Shown one piece after another: positions 27,001 to 32,297 of a DNA stretch of 32,297 nt. The stretch covers positions 1 to 32,297 of the forward strand of contig JAJXVT010000016.1 in the NCBI GenBank assembly GCA_021781995.1, in the 5' to 3' direction. Each line of letters opens with the position of its first letter. Position 1 is the stretch's first letter. Both the position numbers and the translations under genes were made by a program. The notes beneath the pieces are model-generated. The model had not been told where the DNA came from. It did not search any database and saw nothing but the letters and a program-made list of their open reading frames with translations. This DNA comes from a bacterium. GTDB lineage: Bacteria > Chlamydiota > Chlamydiia > Chlamydiales > SM23-39.

Positions 27001-30000
27001 ACGCTCACCCAAATGATCGCCGTGAATTACAAAAACAGGCAGCAAGTCGTATGCTACTGACCTCGCTCATGCCCTCTGCAGACTCTCGTCCAGCATCTGG
27101 GCAAAGCCGCAGCATCTTCGATCAACAGTTGTGGCGCATGTTGGAAGATCTGATGAGTAACAACGTGCATGTGCCTAGATTTATCACATATCTTAAAGCA
27201 GACGCTAAGTGCTTAGATCTAGTAGACGAAGTAGAACTCGAAGCTGTGCATATAGATCCACCTGATTTGTTAACAAATTTTTTAGCGTATTATCAAATTG
27301 CTGTGCAGCAAATATTTACTGATCAGCCAATGAGACCTCAACAAGAAGAAATTCTGCGGCAAAAACATGGTCGACTGTTGCGTTCATTGCATCTATTGCA
27401 AGCGAGAAGATCAGTTTTGCCAAAGGACATAAAGGTTGTTTTGAGTATCTTGATTGCCGCTGCAACCCATCCCGGCCAATTTCCATCCCCTCGATACTGC
27501 TGGGATTTCGATCACGAGGACATAATTTCGTTAATGAGCACGGCCTACAAGCGCACTAGAGTCTTGTCTTGGGTTGCATCCCTTCCCTGGAAAGACATGG
27601 CGCTAGATGGCTTACGCTCTTCAGTAGAACAGCTAGCATCAGTTCCTCAGAGATTCATTAGTTGGGTTCAAGCCGGCGCAAGGCTAGGAGAGCGCCTAGG
27701 GCAACTAGGAGCGTCCGGAGCTGTAGCCATAAGAGACGATGATATCTTACTAGCTCCCGATCTAGCCCAAGAAATGCAGCGCCGAGACCGAGAAATGCAA
27801 GGCATATGCTCTGCGATTTTGGACGCCTCCTGTACCCGTCGCGAAATAGACCAAGCCCCGCCTGAGATGGTCCCGTTTGACGCCGCAAGCAATGACCGTT
27901 TGATGGAACGATATTTTGGCCGATTGAATCACAGCATGGCCGCCTTTCGAGCGCGCCCCGTAGCATTTACGCAATTTCAGCTGCGCAGCGATGAGCTTTT
28001 TTATTCATTGGGCGCCGCCCTCAAACGCGCAAAACTTGAGCTCGAAGCCCATGTTTTACAAGCGCAAAATAGCATATTGACTCTTTCTAACAAACCGCGG
28101 CCGATTGAAGCTGCCGACGCCGAATCTATTCCTCGTTTGATTGGTGAAATGAGAACCAACCCAACTGCTTTAGATAATACATCGCGGTTTCAGTTAGTCT
28201 TACAAGCATTTGGAAAACAAGATCGCGACTGGTTTCACACCCATACTACCCTTACACCAGACCAGATGGCCCTTTTAGAACAACAATTGTATTATTTTCT
28301 GATCGCAGCCACCCGCCTACATCAATTAGAGCGCGCAAGCCGCATCTGGAGCCAAATCGATGGCAATCGCAATCCAGAAGAATCAGACATATTGTTGCAG
28401 CAGTTAGGCCTCGAGCTAACCCGCCCCCGCGCTTATGATATAATCCAAGACCGCGCAAAATGGGTGCGCAGCTGTTTATTATTTGAATACGGCACCCGTG
28501 TGATGCTCTGGGAAAAACAAGCATTGCAGATACAAACAATGCTGCAAACCCCCCATGAGCGAATGATATTGGAATTGATTACCGGAAGCGGTAAGACCTT
28601 TTTCGGCATTCCCATGATCGGCTATTACGGCGATCCACAGCAAAGAACCCTTCACCACTTCTTTCCCGATTCCTTAGCCCAAAGATGCACCGATCTAACC
28701 AGCAGAACATCAGACGAAGTTTTTGGCCAGCCGACTACTTCCTTTGCAATCAATCGCAGCCGGCCGCTCGAAGAACCACATCTAAAAGCCATGCTGTTTG
28801 CCTATTTAAGAGCCCAGCAGCGAGGCGAGCAGTTTAGCGGATCTAAACAAGACATCCAAGCCCTCGAACTTCGATTCATAGAAATGCTAGACAACACCTG
28901 CGGCAGAGAATCTTCCGAATCTTCCCGTTTTAGAGCCTTTGTGAACCTGTTAGCCCATATTCGGTTGCGCGTTCGAGCCAATATCGACGAAGCTCATCAC
29001 CTATTGCGTCGCGACCAAGAGCTCAATTATCCCCTAGGCATGAGAAAATCGATTCCCGAAAATCTCGTTATTCCCATGCTCCATTGCATCAAAACATTAG
29101 TAGCCAATCCCGAGATCGCCCAACAAATCGGCCTCCAAAGAGAAGACATTGCGCAGATCGATGAAGAATATTACCACGCATCTATAAAGCCCCTGATGGC
29201 CACTGAAATGAGCCGTTTTGCCCCTTGGAACATAGCCCCTGCCCATCGACAAGAGTTGATGGACTATCTATGCGGCAGAACACCAAACATCCCCCCATTT
29301 ATCAGAGAACACCCCGCTCGCAGCGAGATTGGTTTAGTCGCAGGCCTGTTGAATAAAATACTGCCCCACGCCCTTGCCTGTAAAATTTTTGTCGATTACG
29401 GCCCATCGCAATGCGGAAACGGAGAATACGCCCGCCCCTACGCCGGCAACAATACCCCCATTGAAACCGCCAATATTAAAAATCCATACGAAGCCATCGT
29501 TAAAACAGCGATCATGATCCTTCATATCAAACTAAGGCCCCAGCAACTCGAGTCGCTCAGCGCCAAATTAATAGAGCTAGCCAAACAAGAACAAATCCGC
29601 AGCGCCGCGACATTAGAACATACACAAATCGCAAGACTATTTAATCGATGGACAGACGGACACGTCTCATTTTTAGAATTTACACAAAACCCCCGGCGCT
29701 ATCAACAACAGCTCGACGCAAGCCCCGAAGCCCAGTTATTTTACGTATGCAAATGCATCGTTCCAAATATTACCTATTTTACCCGCAACCTGCGCAGCAA
29801 TTCATATAATTTTGCCTCCACATTTCAGGCGTTTTATGGCGATACAGCAACCCCCAATGCAGACGGAGCATTCCCAATCCATACCCGAGTTTTATGGGAT
29901 GAAGGGACAACCGGCGAATTTGTCGATTTCATTTGCCAGACCTCCCAGGACCGCCCTGATGCCATCGTGGAAATCGCAAGCGAAAATCCCATAGCGTCAT

Positions 30001-31730
30001 TGAACGAAATTCTCAACACCCTGTTTATGCCCGGTTCCAGATCCTCGGCGATCATCGATTCCGGAGCCTTATTTAGAGGCCTGAGCAATTCACAAGCAGC
30101 CGAGCACATTTTACAATTTATCAGCACAAACCGCCCCGACCTACGCGGCGTAGTATTTTTTAACGAACAGCAAAAACTAGTGGTTTGGGAAAAAGGCACC
30201 GATGAGCCCGTTGCCTTTGAGCAAAGCCATTTACAGCCCCATGAGCGAATCTCCTATTATGATCAGACCCACACCGTTGGCGCCGACATCAAACAACCCA
30301 TCCGCGCCGTAGGAGTTGTGACCCTATCTAATTCTTCATTAGAGCAGTTAGTGCAGGCCGGAGGGCGTATGCGCGGGCTCAAAACAGCACAGCAGCGCCT
30401 AACCATAGTCCTCACCCGAGCCGCCAAACAGCAAATTTGCGGACCCCGGCCCATTTCCATGCGCGACATCATCGCATTTGCCGAAAAAAATGAAGCAGCA
30501 GACCAAGGCATGAACAACTATCTAGCAGCCCGCGCCATGATTTACGACATCACCCGAAGAACCGTTCTCGATCAGATTCTTTTTGTAAACAATACCGAGC
30601 GCGCTCACAACTTATTTACAACCTTTCGAGACGTTTTCATCGATCGATCCGAAGAAGATCCATTTATTTTATACGGACAGCCCGACGTTCTAATATCTCC
30701 GCAACAATTGTTGCAACAAATCAAACACCAGCAGTTAAATTTACTCAGAAGAGAAGGACTCATTCCCGCAGCTGCAATTAACGCAGCAGAGCAGCAGATG
30801 AATCAAATCGGAATCGAGCCCATATATCCCGAACACATCCAGACACCCCTTTTACAGACCCAACCCCTCGGGTTTGAGCTCGGCGCCTCGCAGCAAGTCC
30901 ATCAGATCGAAGTTCAATCGATCGAAGTCCAGCAGCAAGTGCAAGTCCAAGTTCAGCAGCAAGTCCATCAGCAAATCGATGAACGCCCCGCCTTACCCCC
31001 ATTGCGCACCGATTCTGCCCAATGGAATCCAGAGCAACCCTATTTTAGAGACCCCCGCCTGATGCCCTGGCAGCTATATCCACGCGACAACAACCGAGCC
31101 GAAATTTATTCCGTAGCTCGGTGGCTTGCAAGAATCGATCCAACACTGCCTGCCCTATTTGGACAACGCATGCATTGGACGAATAATTTTCTCGGCCGTT
31201 TAGAAAACGGCTCCCTCTCACAAGAAATAGCGCCCCTGCGAAAACCCATATTCCAACTGTTATTAGTCCGTTCCTTGAGCACCAAAGGCCAACCCCTCAT
31301 TCGCTCGATAGCCATCGATCAAGCCGAAGCCCATTTTTGGAGAACTCGATTTGAATTATCCCGAAACAATAAACTCAAAGCCCCATCCCACATTCAATTT
31401 GCTCTATTTGATCTCAGTTTGCAGGCAGTAGTGGATACAGGACACAATCGCTTGACAGAAGAACAATTATTTTCCGATCCCGATTTTCGTAAAGACATAT
31501 TGCGTTGGAAGCTCATTGCCGGCCAACCCAATTTTTCCACCTCTAACCTCGAGCGTACCGCAGCTATGCGAAGCACATTCGAACAGTGGCTTGAAAGCCA
31601 AGACATAGAGGCTGTGCGCTCATGCCAAGCGTTCTTTGCATGCAACGGCAGCGCCAGCTATAAAAATAGCGATATGGAGCATTTCTTGTCCGTTGTAAGC
31701 GACCATGAAGTCTTTCTCCCCAGCCGATGA
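21015..31730 (+). CDS. Giant DUF3638-family protein with SF2-type ATPase motifs
   Basis: A single 3571-residue frame. The first 2500 residues are mostly helical and lack recognised domains, with a likely membrane hairpin near 750-795 (LTMLIVRIAGIILFPKAILA, HITIAATLALSQCVYWYF). The C-terminal third matches what I know of the DUF3638 family, found in fungi and other eukaryotes and in environmental chlamydiae. It has a Walker A TGSGKT (2523-2528), a DEAH box in NIDEAHHLL (DEAH 2658-2661) followed by the family hallmark ELNYPLG, IDSGALFRG (about 3014), the signature YYDQTHTVGADIKQP (3081-3095), then LEQLVQAGGRMRGL, equivalent to helicase motif VI (QAGGRMRG 3114-3121). Near 3293-3322 there is a Gln/Val-rich repeat. 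It probably hydrolyses ATP; partner and process are unknown. No Shine-Dalgarno precedes the ATG. The gene stands alone. The family call is fairly firm, the function open. Confidence 0.88.
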   Translation: MINARNLNLFISILPTLSDEGGAGDAAFRRVFQNRFTTQLTSRQLIERNSVLGKICDGARKWFRVDAAASERLDEMFRELVQGCPRERVDALPPEAQRAFYRLKHEAPQEIEGNGPLGSLQAELRRIAPEEDVPEQLHWSQDPDRLRELSLLPAHPMPDHDDDAAVLPLLSNSSTEGQTANHLVQLWGWMRQMPLLSQDDRIDQWSEALNEAIHNKKIVEIIAARGLRCPSERPEALIDLRQHAVQMANSIRDLAVGQKKLILGRVMARMPKIEIPSFEFLQNSFGRVNLFISQTCNALIAGVQQAAERNVQQRLYNVLQDGFLETLVPSLFSSLFEDRSAIGKVIIAPVELLRWLAAAEVRTLYREAAGDISEQFKAWLGGEAPYQELLEALRRGDGHELLRTKLDAFLRQTVHSLRKQLLTSLVSLVRQNTPTQLCHLLQTLGYGDFGADEQQVWLEIEKLDHQRVNVCVYACGSAAQLQQPAPHNASLFPVVVQYRDLPLSAVDRGFCLAFFEVEVYPQWHGGKPRVADLYHGLFQSFGVEPADLRGDPRYFGEDAANAGSGLFGALYAWLHVQTDAVARGGFQFQLRKTLFLNAAKRVYHDPARLRTWQNEGNLLVQAALDLYRRRLLPLDELKAMYATAADIAHKTAIVPQSCHRAQTLPPQLAYHLKQLFSHVSESSAEMLREMLAAAGGERILEAVDLVLSESPPAPPRVERPLHRSLLDLTLRVTLGLTPADFTRRVRSKSIIRLTMLIVRIAGIILFPKAILAHITIAATLALSQCVYWYFSDQIRWIQRLKGRLLGHLFGKYLPRSWMPQHFIAALEEWSAMAARTAIARYRVTARARNERGEFELPLNERAARNIAQNLIQPPRAAAIPIQLICSASDLYAQLDHWISIAVSAGDVSICSSHVLRSLPAPQDAFWEELPESQLRPVLNLVGRLGISLQEKSGKITILPIRFELSLALFKLYAIADKLARRCPETRLEGFSANGWPLANWDLQAGFILPNALWRQELQQLQQYFGVDPHVHGRLPQAQLERLWENCLFAQMSGDPWEAPATKRYLRQFLQDPRIVQRLADCNVLPSDPEQEIFAVLLSNPEIPAWPEASGAAGPRLSLTLNLGNRSGEERIMPEAFQWLLLLHRCAHTYDPFDKTIRMTTGGGLQVLYVHRRSNWAGEMIDGMLGIFGIESRLGHERTILDRFPGARSLQWSLCGTLHGFKPLDACAERFDYGMILARLSQYHSHRTQNQIINNPSRFTRRDFVSFSILPFSLSKLWQSFDFGTYLSSWPVETRAIVEMMYADAEDMPVRVLAFLQQRLDRLQEPIMPKILFIFFLQSRSLNAYLIKHPEFTHTIGRFFAQLMAVLIRAKRFDELYEYWEMAVYARAEANSVHPGLGDLAFEQFDAQVEQFHQTEETSKAKALILLPFLLEQPTRERFSKAAAALALISRSIKPQFIRQWEEVYHAFISRWSVLFQSLLNSRVRDRFLNAGLSNLQGAENLQWVGAFPHYRTSCGRWSYSFGRLPPYIGENRFADKRTTQSILRNEIQRLFNPAFIATLNLSHSNIYEYRLNDFLLARPNVDDSIHLQYTHDGVPYTFTWRDENMSFWLGVRGEQEEVLSVDELGKVLQVRPVINRSVDHRRVTLEYAPLTVVIRGKPCHAVFSSLRDPGLGFLSWFEPPSHIRAFCPIDAPDEVLAIEFTRLKLRFFVENNIAYGEGDLSGLQISANQKAIPSLQYLSRYLLLQNNENQYYALLPSDALSGALGSWVLDRSGIESSMLLENAASSRIDTTAALGPVRSYLYTVDTRGNLISEDPEATLHLLLYHFARRMMSEVHRDLCRLESLAKRKLFSPHCCTLLKSIPAAALIGTPEINAIILRLMAAAAENQLLQDQTNQPSTQQQQKTEAILTWALLQTHYMRYQAEPSRAGIFRLNEWQELQVLQQIRDIGKDFLPQILKSAPEIEEFSIARSLLEQSSEWLSMTQTVADRYYALQIKYAHPNDRRELQKQAASRMLLTSLMPSADSRPASGQSRSIFDQQLWRMLEDLMSNNVHVPRFITYLKADAKCLDLVDEVELEAVHIDPPDLLTNFLAYYQIAVQQIFTDQPMRPQQEEILRQKHGRLLRSLHLLQARRSVLPKDIKVVLSILIAAATHPGQFPSPRYCWDFDHEDIISLMSTAYKRTRVLSWVASLPWKDMALDGLRSSVEQLASVPQRFISWVQAGARLGERLGQLGASGAVAIRDDDILLAPDLAQEMQRRDREMQGICSAILDASCTRREIDQAPPEMVPFDAASNDRLMERYFGRLNHSMAAFRARPVAFTQFQLRSDELFYSLGAALKRAKLELEAHVLQAQNSILTLSNKPRPIEAADAESIPRLIGEMRTNPTALDNTSRFQLVLQAFGKQDRDWFHTHTTLTPDQMALLEQQLYYFLIAATRLHQLERASRIWSQIDGNRNPEESDILLQQLGLELTRPRAYDIIQDRAKWVRSCLLFEYGTRVMLWEKQALQIQTMLQTPHERMILELITGSGKTFFGIPMIGYYGDPQQRTLHHFFPDSLAQRCTDLTSRTSDEVFGQPTTSFAINRSRPLEEPHLKAMLFAYLRAQQRGEQFSGSKQDIQALELRFIEMLDNTCGRESSESSRFRAFVNLLAHIRLRVRANIDEAHHLLRRDQELNYPLGMRKSIPENLVIPMLHCIKTLVANPEIAQQIGLQREDIAQIDEEYYHASIKPLMATEMSRFAPWNIAPAHRQELMDYLCGRTPNIPPFIREHPARSEIGLVAGLLNKILPHALACKIFVDYGPSQCGNGEYARPYAGNNTPIETANIKNPYEAIVKTAIMILHIKLRPQQLESLSAKLIELAKQEQIRSAATLEHTQIARLFNRWTDGHVSFLEFTQNPRRYQQQLDASPEAQLFYVCKCIVPNITYFTRNLRSNSYNFASTFQAFYGDTATPNADGAFPIHTRVLWDEGTTGEFVDFICQTSQDRPDAIVEIASENPIASLNEILNTLFMPGSRSSAIIDSGALFRGLSNSQAAEHILQFISTNRPDLRGVVFFNEQQKLVVWEKGTDEPVAFEQSHLQPHERISYYDQTHTVGADIKQPIRAVGVVTLSNSSLEQLVQAGGRMRGLKTAQQRLTIVLTRAAKQQICGPRPISMRDIIAFAEKNEAADQGMNNYLAARAMIYDITRRTVLDQILFVNNTERAHNLFTTFRDVFIDRSEEDPFILYGQPDVLISPQQLLQQIKHQQLNLLRREGLIPAAAINAAEQQMNQIGIEPIYPEHIQTPLLQTQPLGFELGASQQVHQIEVQSIEVQQQVQVQVQQQVHQQIDERPALPPLRTDSAQWNPEQPYFRDPRLMPWQLYPRDNNRAEIYSVARWLARIDPTLPALFGQRMHWTNNFLGRLENGSLSQEIAPLRKPIFQLLLVRSLSTKGQPLIRSIAIDQAEAHFWRTRFELSRNNKLKAPSHIQFALFDLSLQAVVDTGHNRLTEEQLFSDPDFRKDILRWKLIAGQPNFSTSNLERTAAMRSTFEQWLESQDIEAVRSCQAFFACNGSASYKNSDMEHFLSVVSDHEVFLPSR

Positions 31731-31760
31731 ATTTGGGTTAAAGAAGGTCTTTTTCAGGAT

Positions 31761-31955
31761 CTATACAAAGCCCCTCCATGAGTAAAAAACTGCGCCAATG
31801 CAAAATATTGCAATCATTAAAACGAATTTTTCTAAATTCTTTAAAATAGAATTGTTGTAAATCCAAGCAGTTAGTGCAGCAGAAACAGTGCAGGTGATGA
31901 TTGTTAATATTACTAAAACAATAGCTTTTTTTGTTTTTTTTATGAACCTATTCAT
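31761..31955 (-). CDS. Small two-helix membrane protein, unknown
   Basis: 64 residues with two hydrophobic stretches (AIVLVILTIITCTVSAALTA and FVLMIAIFCIGAVFY), preceded by a basic MNRFIKKTKK. This gives a bilobed hydrophobic pattern with a short loop. Chlamydial inclusion-membrane proteins are bilobed too, but such short membrane proteins are common and the resemblance is weak. Its ATG at 31955 lies 8 bases inside the end of the upstream frame, suggesting coupling, and there is no Shine-Dalgarno. No family is recognised. It converges on the giant gene with only 30 bases between their stops. Confidence 0.5.
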   Translation of the reverse strand: MNRFIKKTKKAIVLVILTIITCTVSAALTAWIYNNSILKNLEKFVLMIAIFCIGAVFYSWRGFV

Positions 31956-32297
31956 GAGATCTAGTTATTAATTTCTTGTCATTTTTTAAGGAGTTGGTAA
32001 TGCCGCTGCCATCATAGCAAGTTCGGGACATTCTGCAATAAACCAACATGGTCCCCAAATAGTAGCAGCTACACATCCGCTGAAGACTGATCTCTTGGAG
32101 TTCTTGTGCAAGGTAAGGGTTATCCGCTGACTGAGCAGTTAGCTTTTCAATGGCGCTATGTGTAAAAAGAGATCCTGTAATTCTACCGTTGTCCTCAAGA
32201 GAAAGACCATCGTTTTCTATCGTAGCTGCCAATTGTTCTTGCGCTACGTTGTTTTTAAAAGAAGAAATATGTTCTTGCAAGGAGGAGGCAAGAGGAT
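31948..32297 (-). CDS. Hypothetical protein, N-terminus beyond right edge
   Basis: The frame is open from the right edge down to TAG 31948-31950. A TTG at 32280 is in frame, but the codons before it (PLASS) are also open and no ATG is present, so the gene is probably cut by the window edge. The visible part (LQEHISSFKNNVAQEQLAAT to NPYLAQELQEISLQ) is soluble and helical. After about 32085 the frame becomes Cys-rich and less protein-like (CSCYYLGTMLVYCRMSRTCY), while a neighbouring frame reads GCVAATIWGPCWFIAECPEL, then AMMAAALPTP with a stop at 31986-31988. A frameshift here is therefore possible. No family is recognised. Confidence 0.45.
   Translation of the reverse strand, partial: PLASSLQEHISSFKNNVAQEQLAATIENDGLSLEDNGRITGSLFTHSAIEKLTAQSADNPYLAQELQEISLQRMCSCYYLGTMLVYCRMSRTCYDGSGITNSLKNDKKLITRSHE

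Noticed and set aside
30891..30980. Gln/Val-rich repeats in the giant gene as a possible microsatellite or CRISPR-like array
   Set aside because: The repeats are short, irregular, in frame and coding (VQQQVQVQVQQQVHQQ); they have no spacer structure.
1..32297. tRNA, rRNA or CRISPR arrays
   Set aside because: No cloverleaf-like, ribosomal RNA-like or regularly spaced repeat patterns were noticed on either strand; a covariance-model scan was not possible.

Overview
The window looks like a chromosomal stretch from an environmental (Parachlamydia-like) member of the Chlamydiae. The evidence is the tightly overlapping hrcA-grpE-dnaK heat-shock operon in chlamydial order behind a CIRCE-like operator, a long RseP-type site-2 protease with extra PDZ-like segments, a GadC-like amino-acid permease, a large (115-kDa class) NAD-glutamate dehydrogenase, an ankyrin-repeat protein, an Rhs/YD-repeat protein and a giant DUF3638-type ATPase. 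The genus cannot be fixed from sequence reading alone.

Layout. Bases 1-3264 (minus) are one uninterrupted secreted Rhs/YD-repeat gene that runs off the left edge. It is divergent from rseP (3383-5302, plus). A permease (minus, 5422-6798) follows, framed by a perfect 19-bp inverted repeat; the repeat tail supplies its last codons. A 179-bp palindromic, MITE-like element (6935-7113) separates it from two small exported-protein genes (7149-7654, plus). Two paralogous proteins of unknown function (7714-9481, minus) and a small exported protein (9706-10203, plus) follow. From 16927 down to 10243 (minus) lie gdh and then hrcA-grpE-dnaK, closed by a strong intrinsic terminator.

The region from 17.0 to 21.0 kb is accessory in character: a 92-aa protein, an ankyrin-repeat gene cut by an in-frame stop, a 380-aa unknown protein, two perfectly identical 108-bp copies of the repeat, and the decayed C-terminal tip of a polymorphic-type toxin translationally overlapped with a probable immunity gene. 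The right third is a single 3571-codon gene whose C-terminal third carries SF2-type ATPase motifs and DUF3638-family signatures. Two small minus-strand genes follow, the last cut by the right edge.

How the genes may work together. hrcA, grpE and dnaK form a self-regulated chaperone module. The permease (probable glutamate/amino-acid exchanger) and gdh are compatible with import and oxidation of host glutamate, but they are not in one operon. The Rhs protein, toxin tip with immunity gene, ankyrin protein, Ala-rich unknown proteins and giant ATPase are candidates for host- or competitor-directed functions. That assignment is inference.
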